Below, in pieces: positions 44,640 to 57,196 of a stretch of 64,000 bases of DNA. The notes below the pieces were generated by a model. It made no database searches, was not told the DNA's origin, and worked only from the letters and a program-made list of their open reading frames with translations. The DNA comes from Guadua angustifolia (lineage: Eukaryota > Streptophyta > Magnoliopsida > Poales > Poaceae). The first letter of the stretch is position 1; the number at the start of each line of letters is the position of its first letter. The DNA is taken from positions 18,537,852 through 18,601,851 of the forward strand of contig CM070508.1 in NCBI GenBank assembly GCA_036346375.1, read 5' to 3'. Both the position numbers and the translations under genes were made by a program.

Positions 44640-47463
44640 CGTGAAGTAACAAACTCTCCTCTAATGTTGCTCAAATGGGTCTCACCAACGCAAATGCAAT
44701 CGTGATCGCTATTTTTTGTATTGACGATGGTTTGCATGTTGTGGCAAACATAAAATCCACATAGGTTATTTTCCTGACCTTGCTGGTGGCACTGCAAATA
44801 AAACCTACGGTTAGTTCTAGAGTCACTATTACGGGGTTTGATATAGGATTATTATGTATAGCGGATACCGGAAAGTGAAAATCATGCTGTAGTTTAGTCC
44901 GATCCTTCAACACTTTGAAGGCTCTACAAGATTGCAAAAGGTTAGCCTAAACCATTCCAATAGCAATATAAACCTGGAACAACTTACACGACCATGTACG
45001 TTATGTACGGAGGAAACGTGATTACCTACTGAGTAATTTTGCGATAGGTACCAAGTCGTGGTTTCCGCCGTCGGCGGAATCAAGGTACTTAACCGGTTTG
45101 TGGCTGGTTCAATTACAATTAGAACCCAGTGAAACCTACACAGGTATATCACAATGGACAATGAACGAAACAGAGTTGTGTGCACAGTACAAACCAAAGT
45201 ATAACATGTGGTGTAGCACTTACCCTGGGTTATGGGGTATAAGTATGAATTCTTTATTTTTTTGTGCTAGCAATGCCTGTGTCACGTGTTTCTCGACCAT
45301 GTTTATATCTTCATCCATTGTTTGCTTTGAGACTATATGTGGGTCGAGGAAACCGATCGATTGTTTCTTCTGTGTCGCTTCAAGTACCATGTATCTATAT
45401 ATACAAAGGCAAATTATATATATATTGGAGGACATTTATCACTATTAGACGAATGTAGACTGTGACAGCACACACTTACAATGTCCAACATCTCATGAGT
45501 GCGGCGTCGAGGGCGTCGAGGTTGTAGAGATGGAATAAGTCCAGAAAATCGATCGCGAAGAAACCCCCCGCTGACTCGTTGAATAGATGTTCATACTTGA
45601 ACTTAACCATAATACTTGTTGTACGTTCATGCTCTGGCTTTCCAGCTTGTTGGGTGTACCAAAAATGCAATTGTTGGCAAGATATACTAAGTGAAGTTAC
45701 GCTGCCTTTCGTTAGTAACGGCTCTCCTAGTTTGTATTGTTTAGCCAACTCAGCAGATGGATAGTCGATTTGTTCTTGCCTTTCTTTCTTCCATTTGTCC
45801 TTACCTTTCTTTGTTTTGTATGAAGCCTTCACGGGAGAGAAATGGGCAGGAAAGAAGTCAATATTATGTACATCAAGTGGAGTCTGGGCTACGACTGCTG
45901 ATTTGGTAGCCAACTGATCAGATACAATAGGCGAATCAGATCGTTGCGGTTGTTGCATGACAGAAGGGACGACGAGGAGATGTCATTTGCTAGGCCATTG
46001 GATGAATGTGCCAATGGCATCCCCAGTTTCACGATCTCGCTGCTTACGGCTTCAGAGATCGACAATCTTGAAACTATCAAATAACCCGTCCACATTGACC
46101 TTGGTGAAACCCGACGCTATCATGGTACCATGCACCATGGTCCCCTTAGTGGATGGATACACCATGCCCCAAGCAGCCGTAAGAGGAACGGTGTCATTGT
46201 TAATTCTCACTTGGAGATTGCACCGCGTGGCCACCTTAATGTCACATACAGGATAATTCCGCTATGTTCATCTATGTTAGGGCGGATGCACATTGCTCTT
46301 ATGGGCAAGGGGTGACTTATGACATATTTCGGGCTTGTGCAGTATTTCTTTCTTGATTGCTGAGCCTTTCCTCGAGGCTTCTTATCCTATCATAAAATTC
46401 TTCTCTCTGTTCTCCCCTCAACTCTTCTCTCAACTCTCCTCTCAACTTCTCCTCCAAATTCTTTATAAGCTTTGACTCGCGCTCGGCTTTAGTTCTCTTC
46501 TTATTTCGGTATTTGTCCGAGTTGTCTGGGAATCCAGTTTTCCATGGAACAAAAACCTCTTTGCCTCGTGTACGACCAGGGTGTTCCTTGTTTCCCAAGG
46601 CCATGGACAGTGCATCTTTCTCCCTCGTCGCAAAAAGAGCCATCGCCGATTGTGTACTCAACGCTACCTACAAGATCTCGACAAGTTATTTCACTTATGA
46701 AGTCATGGACTAATTACGTAAAATTGGTAGTTCGATTTATATATTACGAGCGTTGCGAACTTCCTCGTCCGCTGGGTTTACAAAGGAGACGGCTATGCGG
46801 AGGGCGTGGCGGTGACCTCGTTCTTAGCCAGTCTCTGGCACGTTGATCTGTGATCGATGCAAATGGCGAGATACCCTCCTCGTCCTCCCTGTCCCATTGC
46901 GCTCTCTTCCCCGTGTAGCCAGCAGTGCCGAGTCTGTGGGGGTGAGTGTTCCTTGCCTGTAAGGCCTTGTTTGCTTCACTTTGATGCACGAATTCGTCTG
47001 TCGTCTTCATCTCAACAAAACGCCGCCACGTGTCCTCATCAATGAACCCATACTTAGAGTATGGAACCATATCCTTCTTGACGTAATCTATGAAAAGCGT
47101 GTGCTTGAAGGTCTTCCATGCCTTTCCTGCCACTAGTAGTGCATACCGTCGCACTAGGGGAGCGGATTCTTCTGGAATGTCGAACGATGAAAGAATTTCC
47201 GTCAGTAAGGCATTGCGAGTCTCAATAGTCAGCAACCTATAGGAAGATAGCGTGATCGGAACCCGTTCCCGTGCTACTATCCCGCACATACTCCGAAATG
47301 TATTCGCTGCCTTTTTTGGCTTTGTAGGGGTCCCATCCTTTGGATCGATCTCCGTAATGGTATATCGGTCTGTTAGCCTTTTGTTTGGTCCTCTTGCAGC
47401 GCGGGACGATTTTTCTGTTGTGGGCACATCATTTCCTTCAGACGATGGATTAGAGGACGACAT
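44640..47463 (-). pseudogene. CACTA second protein: plant transposase domain, coiled coil and Ulp1-like protease
   Basis: The start is ATG at 47463. Exon 1 encodes a plant Ptta/En/Spm-type region (GIVARERVPITLSSYR, WKTFKHTLFIDYVKK, THPHRLGTAGYTGKRAQWD) up to about 46800. A coiled-coil segment follows at 46661-46317 (RGELREELRGEQREEFYDRI), then exons near 46234-46050 and 45958-45480. The C-terminal exons form a C48/Ulp1-like domain: IGFLDPHIVSKQTM ... KEFILIPHNPG (45435-45220, donor GT at about 45223), FHWVLIVIEP (catalytic His codon near 45130), YLDS in a shifted frame, and NNLCGFYVC (catalytic Cys codon 44759-44761). Ulp1 enzymes cleave SUMO-type conjugates; the target here is unknown. A frameshift before YLDS and loss of frame elsewhere make this copy inactive. 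Confidence 0.75.
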
Positions 47464-48616
47464 CTACTTTGTAAGTTAAAATAGTTTCAGGCGAACTAAA
47501 AGAGAAGAACAAATAAAATCAAATTAGAGTGAATAAGTTTGTGGATACCATGACTTGTTAATAGCCTTTTAAAAGAACTAGCTAACCATCCAATACTTCA
47601 AAATAACACCCCGGCACCCCACGTGCCCTGAATGTTACACCCTCAAGCAAAATAATTACAAAACACTGGAGAATTTTAGCAAAACAAGCGAACTAGGAGG
47701 TTGCCGAACTTAATAAAAATTTCGACAGCATCTCCCCTAAAACTAGGACATCCACACAATGCATGCTGAAGAATACATATTTTAGATGGTATAAGATATT
47801 AACATGAGGCAACAATATGATTCATGATCATTCAAATGACACATATGGCAACATATCACAAAAGGCAACAATATGTCAGTTATATAATGAATCATGATTA
47901 CTATGACAATATGGAGGTAATTATTTAAGATTGCTCTCAGATTGTTGGGTTTGAATGAAGATTAGAATCTTCCCCTCAATCACAAATGGATTAACAACTT
48001 ATTCAATGAATCGGGCCTTGAACCCTTACCACCTTAACATGCACAATGAAGTTTTATTTAAAGAAAGTTCATTGTTTTGACTTATGGATCAGAGCATAAT
48101 TCAATCAAAGCTAACTTATTTAACTGAACTGTAATCAACCAAGTTCAGACAAGCAGCCAAGCAACAGGACATCTAAACTAGATGCCACAGTTTCATTACT
48201 GAAACCAGAAAACAGTTGAGCCCACACAAATCCATCAACATCAACTCAGGAAACTCTGAACATACTGCTTCAACCAACCTCCTGGGAGCCCAGCTCCAAG
48301 ACTAGAAACACAGAAGACATTCAAACAGCCACATAAGGACATGACCACCTAACTTCGCTAACTCCCAGCAACTAGAACATCACAACAATGACAGAAGCTA
48401 CCAGAACTTACTTCGGCACAACCAGACTTAAATCACAGATTTAGAAGCTACCAGAACTTACTTCCTAGCATGTATGTCTACCAGTTCAAGGCCTAGATCA
48501 CAGAATAAAATGTTCTACTCATATAAACCCTAGATCATCATAGAGCAATGCCTCCCTTTCAGCCAGCAAGACTTAAGAAACAAGTGCAGTTCTGGAAAAC
48601 TTACAACAGGGGGAGG

Positions 48617-48850
48617 ACAACGAGGGGGAGGTCGATGCCGGGGAGGACACCGAGGGGGAGGTCGATGCCGGGGAGGACGCCGAGAGGGGGAGGCCATAGA
48701 GGAAGCACGTACGCCGGGGAGGACGCAGATAGGGAGGACGTGGAGAGGGGGAGGCCGCCGCAGAAGCACGTACGCCGGGGAGGACGCAGAGAGTGAGGAC
48801 GCCGAGAGGGGGAGGCCGCCGCAGAAGCACGTACGCCGAGGGGGAGGCCG
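48617..48850. repeat. GC-rich minisatellite, 30- and 61-bp periods
   Basis: Units begin GGGGAGGACGCCGAG and continue GGGGGAGGTCGATGCC (30-bp form) or GGGGGAGGCCGCCGCAGAAGCACGTACGCC (longer form, split here by GCAGAGAG spacers). At least six units occur. The open frames it creates on both strands are artefacts. Confidence 0.8.
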
Positions 48851-48924
48851 CCGAGGGAGACAAAATATCACAGAGGGTTAGGGTTTGGCGCGCTGTGAAT
48901 GAGGTCTACGCGCGGGAGATATAT

Positions 48925-49145
48925 ATAGGAGATGACATCACAGACGGTTATAAAAGAGAACCGTCTGTGATGTAGTTATCACAGACGGTTTTATAACATA
49001 ACATGCAGGATGTCACAGTTATCCTGCACGGTTATATCATAGAACCGCTCGTGATGTCGTTATCTGCACGGTTATATAATAGAACCGCTCGTGATAATTA
49101 ACATCATGCATCGTTATGTTATAGAACCGCTCGTGATATATACTT
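48925..49145. repeat. Internal CACTA-terminal-like motif array
   Basis: Units CACAGACGGTT, AACCGTCTGTGATG and AACCGCTCGTGAT repeat with TATA-like GATATATATAGG just left of them at 48915. These motifs otherwise occur only next to CACTA ends. No CACTA terminus follows. Confidence 0.75.
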
Positions 49146-49780
49146 TTCACGACATTCACAGTGAGGTTGAAGATCGATTCTTGTTCGGGTTCGGTCTCTT
49201 TGTCTCATCATCGCGAATGTTTATTCAGTAGTTTTCAGTAAGAACCTTAATTTCAGTGAATCTTATTATTATCAATTCTTGATGTGCATGTTTAAGGTGG
49301 TAAGGGTTTGAGGCCTTATTCACTCAATAAATTGTTTGCCCATTTGTGATTGAAGTGGAGATTCTAATCCTCAATTTAAACCCTAAAATCTGAGAGCAAT
49401 CACATACAACTATTTCCATATTGCCAAAGTAGACATGATTTTGTTCTTGTTTGCCATAGTCTACATCATTTATTTCTTCTCATCAATTATGTCTGAATGG
49501 CCATCTTTGAATCATGTATTTGGAATCATATTGATATTAAGGAATAAATACTTGCTCTTATACTCGTATCTTTTCCATCAATCCAGATGCTTCACAAGCT
49601 ACTTACAAAGATCATCACAATCCTATATACATAATTCAGATGCTTCACAAGCTACTTACAAAGATCATCACAATCATATGTACAAAGCATGATAGGTCGT
49701 ATCATCTTTACAATAGCATTAATGTAATATTATTACACATGAAAATTAGTAAACATGATGACAATGCACCCTTCTCATAA

Positions 49781-52700
49781 CTACTCCACCACATGCTTAT
49801 TCTTTTGTATGAAAATTAGCCATTCATGATGATCGACGCGTGTGTAGCTTGCTTCCTCATGTTGTTCTTCCGGGACCAGGATGTCATTTCCGATAGGTGG
49901 CAACTCATCAAATTGATTGTACTCTTCCTCATCTACTACATTCTCAACTCCGACAATTCTCCTTTTTCCCTGAAGAACTACGTGGCGCTTCTTGTTGGAC
50001 GGGTCGGTTACATAGAAGACTTGAACAACTTGGTTAGCGAGTACGAATGGTTCATCTTGGTATCCGACACGTTCGAGGTCCACAGTAGTGATTTCATTCT
50101 TGTCAACCTTTACGTGCTGGAGGTGGACCCAACGGCACCGAAATAGGGGAATCTTGAAAATTACGTAGTCGAGCTCCCATATCTCCTCATGAACCCATAG
50201 TAGGAGCTCCTCGTCAACCCAGCGGGATTATTGAATACATCTATGCGGACACCGCTGTTCTGGTTTGTGCTCTTCATATCCTGATCTCTCGTGTAAAATG
50301 TGTACCCATTTAAGTCATATCCTTTCCATGTGACAACTATAAAAGTTGGTCCATTTGCCAACCATGTCAGCGTGTCATCTGACGAGCTCCCAGTGATAGG
50401 TCGCTCCTTCAACCATTTGTTGAACTGAAGGTTATGCTGTCTCATGATCCAAGACTCCTGCCGTGTTGGATTCTCTTGCCTTAGCCATTGCTTGTGCTCG
50501 ACGATATAGGCGGACACTACAGCCATATGTTGCAAAACCGTGAAATGGGCTCGAGCATACGCAACCGAATCAGGCGTGATTGCTTTCCTTCCGATGGTCC
50601 CGATACCCTCGAGCCTCCCCTCATGGCGAGATCGAGGCACACCTATCGGTTCGACCTAGGCCATGTAATCGATGTAGAACTCGACGGCCCCTTCTGTTGC
50701 ATAACTTTCAACAATGCTACCCTCCAGACGAGATCGATTCCGTACGTAAGACTTGAGAATTCCCATGTACCTCTCGAACGGGTACATGCTACATAGGAAC
50801 ACTGGCCCGCATATCTTTTTCTCTGTCACAAGGTGAACAATGAGATGGACCATGATATCGAAAAATGATGGAGGGAAATACATCTCAAGATTACATAGAG
50901 TCATCACCACCTCAGCTTGCAGAGCATCTAGTCCTTCGGGATCGATGACCTTCTGAGCGATTGTGTTAAAGAAATAATACAGCCTAGTGATTGTCTCTCG
51001 GACCTTGACCGGCAAAATACTTCTAATTGCGACAGGGAGCATCTGTGTCATCAGCATATGACAATCATGAGACTTCATGCCGGTTAATTTCAAATCTTCC
51101 AATGAAACAAGTCTCTTCATGTTGGAGGAGTAACCGGACGGAACTTTCACACCATGCAAGCACTGGCATAGTTCAGTTCTTTCGGCCTTTGACAGAGTAT
51201 AACAAGCAGGTTCCAAGTACGTACGGCCTTTATCAGTCTCTTTTGGTGCTAACTCAGGTCTTATGCCCATATTGACTAAGTCAAACCGTGCGTTGATACC
51301 ATCCTTTGTTTTACCCTTATTGTTGAGTAAGAGACCAATCACGCTGTCACAGACATTCTTCTCTACGTGCATGACATCGATGCAGTGGTCAACTTCTAGG
51401 TGCTCCTAGTAAGGTAGGTCCGAGAATATTGATCTCTTCTTCCACATGCTCTTTTCACGGGTACTTGATTTATGTCCCTCTCCATACGCAACATCCAAAT
51501 CCTTAACAATGTCATGAACATCTCTCCCGCTCAAACGCCTTGGAGCTGAACTATTTTCATTCCTTCCGTCGAAAAGTTGCTTCATCTTGCGATATGGGTG
51601 ATTCCTCCGAAGGAACCTACGATGACGCATGTACACGCAGTTTTGCGGGAGTGATTCACCATAAACTCTCGGTATCATCTAAGCAAAGGAGTGCAGAGCT
51701 TTGGTTCTTTTTGTACTCTAGCTTGACAAAGTTAGCAAGGCGGTGTAATCATTTATGGTGCGAGAACAACAAGCGAAGGCAAAGTAAAGTTCTCTCATTT
51801 GTATCGCATCCCATCGTGTACCCCAGTAACCCACAGTGTTTTTAGATCTTCCACCAATGGAGCTAGGTACACATCGATATCGTTCCCAGATTGTTTCAGT
51901 CCTTGGATAAGCACAGACAACAAAATGTACTTCCGCTTCATACACAACCAAGGAGGAAGGTTGTAGATACAGAGATTTACGGGCCAAGTGCTATGCCGGC
52001 TGCTCATGTTACCGAAAGGATTCATTCCATCTGTACTCAATCCAAACCTTATATTTCTCGGATCCGCACCGAATTCTTGAAAGCTCCTATCGACAGTGGC
52101 GGAGTCAGGAATAATATATGAGGGGGGCCACCAAACAACCCCAATATATATAGTATAGTAGAAATTTCAAAACTGTGTAAAGCTTACATGCTTGAGTCTA
52201 TAAGACATTCTCCACAATCACCAAAAAGGTAAGTCTAGATGACACATTGATTCTCACCATTACATAATGAGACTACAATGAAATGGATGAAACAGTAAAA
52301 AGCATGGCAGATGTGAACTTAGTGCTTCTTGCGAGAAAAGTGGTTGTCGTTTAGATTCCGCTTCCCCTTGAACATTGCAAGTGCCTTCCTCCACCGGAGG
52401 TTTCAACGGTACTTTCTTTTTGCACGACATTGGTAGGGGCCACACCCCACGCCCCCTCCCTCGCCACTTGAATATACAAGAGGTGTTTTATGTATTTTTC
52501 TTTTAAAAGTTGCACTAATATGAAAGTATGAATGAAGGATATATAGTGATCACCTACCATTTCACTTTGGATTTAAGATTTGCTAACTTGTATTGAGAGG
52601 AAACGTGTAGGATCACCACTCTAAATATATTATTCACCAAATTTGTATTATTTGTGTTCTCATGATATAGTGCAACGGGTTTTAGTTCTTTTTTGTGCTA

Positions 52701-54134
52701 TTTGTTGCGTCTCATGACCCATCTAAGCAAATATATATTGTTGGAATTTTACATCACCATTTGAATGGGCTTTGGAAGTGGGATGCGCGGATATACACTT
52801 TGTAGTCGTAGCTAATCGGATTCTACAAAGGCTATACGGGATTAAATATGTAGTGAGCATAAGAAAATGTGTAAAAGATGATGCCATTATTAGTTCCACT
52901 TTGGTGGTACTCAGTTATTTTTTTGCCACGAAGTTTACATGAGGAGAGAAATTAGCATAGGAGATGCAGGATTAGGAGGAACACAGTCGCTCCTTTACAT
53001 CACCAGAAAGCCTCGTGTCGTCAATCGTCATCGGGGATGCATGTAGCAAATATGAGGACACCACCAGATCTGCCAAATGGCGAGCCGTTCACCATCTTGT
53101 CCGATCAAGAAATGCTAGTATCGTGCTTCTTTTCATGGGCGCACGGGGCCCAGCCCCACCACGCCGACGGCGGCGCCATCGCTATCGAAGTTTCTCCACT
53201 GGATGGAATCAGCAGGGTGCCTTAGCATTCCATCATTCTTATGCTCCTCAAAGTGCCAACGCAACAATTTTGCCTCCTTTGGGTTCGCAAACAAACGCTT
53301 CAAATGGGAAATTACAGGCAGAAACCATGCCACCTTAGCAGGAGGTCCTTTTTTCACCTCAATGCTCTCGCCATCATCATCTGAATGACTCTTACGCTTG
53401 TACCGAGATGCGTTGCACACCGGACATATATGCAAGTTTGTGTACTCTTTGCGGTACAGGATACAGTCGTTTGGACATACATGTATTCTTTCTACTTCCA
53501 TTCCCAAGGGACAAAGAACCTTCTTGGCTTTGTAGGTGGTTGTCGGCAACTCGTTTCCCTCTGGAAGCATGTCCGCCAATAGACGTAACAGCGCTGTGAA
53601 ACTCTTGTCGGACCAACTGTTGCTTGCCTTCAATTTGAGTAGTTCAAGCACGGATGATAACCTTGTGTATTTCAACTTGCACCCTGCGAACAAAGGTTTC
53701 TCCGAGTCCTCCATCAAGCCCTGGAACTTTTCATATTCCCTGTCATCAAGGTTTCCTTCTGCATCGCGCATCATCTGATCCAAATTGTCATCCTACAACC
53801 TGTCCTCATCGGAAGCACAATCGATATGATCATCCGACATATCATTGACTTCGTCGACGATATTAACACTACTTGCTGCTTCCTATATATTATGCTCTTC
53901 GCCATGACTGGTCCAACATGTATAGCCCCTTTTGAAACCCCTCCGAATCAAGTGTGCTTCGATCTGCGCTGAGTTTTGAAACATCTTCAGATTTTCGCAA
54001 TTAATGAACGGACATGACATGAATTGCACCCCCTTATTAAACATATCCTCCTCTGCAGCTCTTTTGAAAGTGGAGATGCCATTAAGGTACTCAACACTCG
54101 TATGGTTCTCAGCGTACATCCAGCTTCGATCCAT
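49781..54134 (-). pseudogene. TNP2-type CACTA transposase
   Basis: The start is ATG at 54134: MDRSWMYAENHTSVEYLNG, then HLIRRGFKRGYTCWTSHGEE, the transposase-associated zinc-finger domain. In-frame stops occur at 53883 and about 53796. The body resumes with FQGLMEDSEKPLFAGCKLKY, MLPEGNELP, HVCPNDCILYRKEY and CPVCNASRYK, and is then cut by a hAT element at 52094-53180. It continues LSTDGMNPFGNMSSRHSTWP and GNDIDVYLAPLVEDLKTLW. Another frame carries DHCIDVMHVEKNVCDSVIG (the conserved TNP2 HxxDxMHxEKNV block), DUF4218 (LTGMKSHDCHMLMTQMLPV, FPPSFFDIMVHLIVHL) and DUF4216 (GYTFYTRDQDMKSTNQNSG, then VGYQDEPFVLANQVVQVFYV in a further frame). TNP2 cuts and moves CACTA ends. This copy is dead. Confidence 0.88.
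52094..53180. mobile_element. hAT element inserted in TNP2
   Basis: Left end CAGTGGCGGAGTC; right end CGGCGCCATCG is a degraded inverted partner. Flanks CCTATCGA (52086-52093) and GCTATCGA (53181-53188) agree at 7 of 8. It separates the TNP2 phrases SIQWRNFDS and DRSFQEFGADPRN, which are continuous in relatives. No transposase recognised inside. Confidence 0.78.
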
Positions 54135-55158
54135 CTACGCTACACATGTAACACTTAGTGTTAAATATTAAGTGCACCAGGTGTAGTGCGTATGCACACA
54201 TTCTTAAACTAATTATGCAATTACATACCTTAATTACATCACAAAGAAATAATTAACACAATTCAAATTAATCTTCAATATAATAATGAAATTAGAACCC
54301 ATTACTAACCTTAGATCACCAAAAGACTTGAATTGATCTATAAGCTAGATCTAAATAATCTTTAAATTCTATCCTTAACAAGCTAGCTAGCTACATCATG
54401 ATCGAATATAATATTATGCAAATAGAACCATTACTAGCTAACCTTAGATCAAACAACCAACACATGGTTCTACAAGTTAGCTCTAAAAAAATCATCAAAT
54501 TCCAAGCTAGATGTTGAATATAATGCAATTAAAACACATTACTAACCAAATATCACAAACAACATATGGATCCAGCTACAATTAAGCTAGATCTAATCAA
54601 ACAATCTTTAAATTAATTCTCTCCTAACCAACCTAGATATTGAATTGGATGCATGCAATTAGAACTCATTACTAACCTTAGATCACCAAAATCAAATGAA
54701 TCTAATATTACCCTTCGAAATCAATGGCCTTCTTTCACAAAATCGCCTCACTTCCACAGCCGCCAGTCTCAGGATAGAAATCGAAACCCTATAAACGAAG
54801 TGGCTGGATTGAGGCTCTGTTTATAGGTGAGATATCACAGACGGTTTTAAATTACACGGTTTCTAAATATAACAGTCTGTAAAGGTATTACAGACGGTTG
54901 TGTTATATAACCGTCTGTGATTTCACAAACGGTTTTACTTAGAAACCGTCTGTAATGAGTACTGTAGCCATCACAGACGGTTATATGTAGAAATCGTCTG
55001 TGATATTTATTACATCATAGACGACTGCCATATAAAATCGTCTGTGATATATACTCTGACGGTTTGAGTACATAACCGTATGTGATGTTAGATATCACAG
55101 ACGGTTTTTCAAAACCGACTGTGATCATGCGTCTGATATAAGCCTCGCTGTAGTAGTG

Positions 55159-55560
55159 GGATCAGCATATCAGTGAGACATCACGAGATAAATGATCAAT
55201 AGCAAAGAAAAAAGAACAAATCATCAATTTTTCCTCTATCAAGTGCCAACGTACCCTAACCATCACTACTGTACACCTCCTCCACTGCCGCAACATCGTC
55301 CTCTCTAGCTTGCCGCGTCCACCCACGATATTGTCGCCTTGCCACCACCTGGAAGGCCAATGACAAAGAGCCTAATAACCCCCTCCTATTGTAAAACGTA
55401 GTCGTTCACTCGCTCGAATCAACGACATGCAAGCAAGAACACGCGAATCAAGAATCAAGAACACACAGAATATAGAGTGGAAATCTCTTTCTTTATTAGA
55501 TTGATTGATAACAATGGGGAACACCCAATATATATAGTAATGTCAGAGAGGAGTTCGGAT
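55159..55560. other. Junction sequence, no gene recognised
   Basis: Lies between the CACTA end and the Tat relic. 55395-55560 has an LTR-like feel (a TCTTTATTAGATTGATTG run and a TATATATAG box), but no termini could be paired. Confidence 0.35.
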
Positions 55561-57196
55561 TCACCCTAGCGGCTCCAAGCACCTTGCCATGCGCTGGTAA
55601 GCTAGCCGGAGCATGACGGCGAGGTTGTGCAACGTGCAACGCAGCTCCTCCATCGCATGCTTCTGCGTCGCCTCAGCCTCCTGCGCCCGGGCGAGCAGGG
55701 CTACTCCAATCGCCCTCTCCTGGGCCAGCAGTGACCCCCCCTTCTCGCTCTCCAGCGTCAGCTCCTCGCGTAGCGCCGCCATCTGCTGCGACATTTGCAC
55801 TTCGCGCTGGATGGCTGCCGTGAGGAGAGCGCCCGAGGATGTGTGCGCCTCGCTAAGTTCGGCGAGCAGCGCACCCAAGCCGGAGGTGGGGGCGGCGAGG
55901 ATGACTGAAGCAGAGTGGGCTTGAGTGCTGGCTCCGGCGACGTCCCCTTGGGGCACTTCGGATGTGCCGGGTGGCCCCTGGGTAGAAGTCCTCGCTGCGT
56001 CTATTGGCGCTGCGGACGTCTGCTTGGCCGGAGCACCTTGAGGGCCCGCCCTTGGAGGTGACCGGAAAACGAAGGAGGCCACCGGAAGCGTGAGCCCGCC
56101 CTGGTGGGCGGTGGCGGCAACCCTTGTCGCTGATGAAGTCGGTGCTGTAGGAGTTGGCGCCGTTGAGGTCGGTGTCGCCGGAGTGGGCGTCGGTGGAGCC
56201 GGCGCCGGAGCAGGGGCGGTGGACGTCATCACCCCGGATGAAGATGCCACCACTCCGGGCGCGCTTTGAGGAGCGGCGGAGTCAGTGGCGGCGGGAGTCT
56301 GGTCCCCGGTGCGGGGCCTCTTGGGGTCTGCACCCGTGACGTTTGGAGCGCACGACCGCTTGCCTGCATTCCGATCATTAGCTGGGGCCTGGTCCCTGAT
56401 CACTAAGGGACCGCGGGCCGGCAGTGCTGAGGGACCAGTGGAGTCCATCGCTAGAAACAGGTTGACGATCCACAGGCGCTCTGCGGACTCCATATCGTAG
56501 AGCGGCTGGGCCTTGGCAGGGATATTCGGGATGCTCGGCATTGGCGGGAGCAGTCCGAACAACCATTTGGAGATGGCGGGGCCATCCAAGTTCCCTGCGC
56601 CTGGCGGAAAAAGGAAGACAAGATTGTTGGTTGATGGCAACCACAAAAGAAAGATATGTATTCATGAGAAGAATAAAGAACTTACGGCCCAGGTGCGTGC
56701 GGGTCATGTCGTCGTCACCCGTGTACTGCCATGCAGGGAGGGCACGACGACGAAGGGGGTTGATCCTCCGGGCTACGAAGTCCCGGACTACCAGCGCCCC
56801 AATCAAGTCGGCGTCTCGCAGCCGATTGATACGGGCCGCCATCGTCAGGAGTTCCGCCGTCTCCTCGACGGGCGAGCTCCAACTCTCACGGGCTTTCGCC
56901 TGCACGCTGGGCATCCCAAGAGTGTCGACCCCGCTGTCGTCGCCGGTGTAGAGCCAGTTGCTCCACCATGACTTTCAGTTGGACTTCGGCTGGAGGGGAA
57001 TGTAGCGGGGGGCCAACCTGTCGTAGAGACGGAAATGGCAGCTCCCTGCGATCCCGCCGTCGGAGGAGCTACGAAGGATGTAGAAGTAGCAGAAGAGAGG
57101 AAGGTTGGGTGCTACCCCTACGAACATTTCGCAGAGGTACGCGAAGGTGGAGAATGAGAATAGAATTGGGAGTAAGATGAAGATGGTGGATTTCAT
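55561..57196 (-). pseudogene. Antisense extra ORF of a Tat-lineage gypsy element
   Basis: Minus-strand frames encode a grass 'putative gypsy-type transposon' (Transposase_28-like) domain: AYLCEMFVGVAPNLPLFCYF, CHFRLYDRLAPRYIPLQ, ARINRLRDADLIGALVVRDF, VARRINPLRRRALPAWQYTG. One in-frame TGA (about 56975) interrupts it. An 85-bp intron fits at 56685-56601 (GTAAGT...CCGCCAG). Exon 2 (56600-55561) begins GNLDGPAISKWLFGLLP. It runs through a long alanine/proline/threonine-rich part (about 56330-55960) to a C-terminal coiled-coil region (QREVQMSQQMAALREELTLE). Sequence with a similar domain upstream of 57196 is frameshifted. Tat elements such as Grande carry an antisense ORF between integrase and 3' LTR; its function is unknown. 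Confidence 0.7.

Larger units (their letters stand above)
47880..49445. repeat. Inverted repeat, ~175-bp arms bracketing 1.2 kb
   Basis: 47880-48058 and 49266-49445 are reverse complements with scattered mismatches, sharing AAGGTGGTAAGGGTT, CATTTGTGATTGA and AATCTGAGAGCAATC. Weaker similarity continues outward. The bracketed part holds a minisatellite, a TATA-like box and a CACTA-terminal-like array. Confidence 0.75.
43400..55158 (-). mobile_element. Large CACTA (En/Spm) element encoding TNP2 and a Ulp1-like protein
   Basis: Ends CACTACTACAGAGA and, inverted, CACTACTACAGCGA; flanks GAA (43397-43399) and GGA (55159-55161) agree at 2 of 3. Subterminal arrays of CACAGACGGTT/AACCGTCTGTGAT units occupy 43420-43680 and 54830-55130. 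Two gene regions lie on the minus strand, TNP2 first and the second ORF after it, the usual CACTA layout. Both are broken. The element also contains a hAT insertion, two inverted repeats and an internal terminal-like array. Size (11.8 kb) is within the range of autonomous CACTA elements. Confidence 0.88.

Noticed and set aside
48530..48871. Pro/Arg/Ser-rich 113-codon frame
   Set aside because: Encoded by the minisatellite; repeat-driven.
55613..56951. Plus-strand frames over the Tat antisense ORF
   Set aside because: They are opposite-strand shadows of the recognised minus-strand protein.
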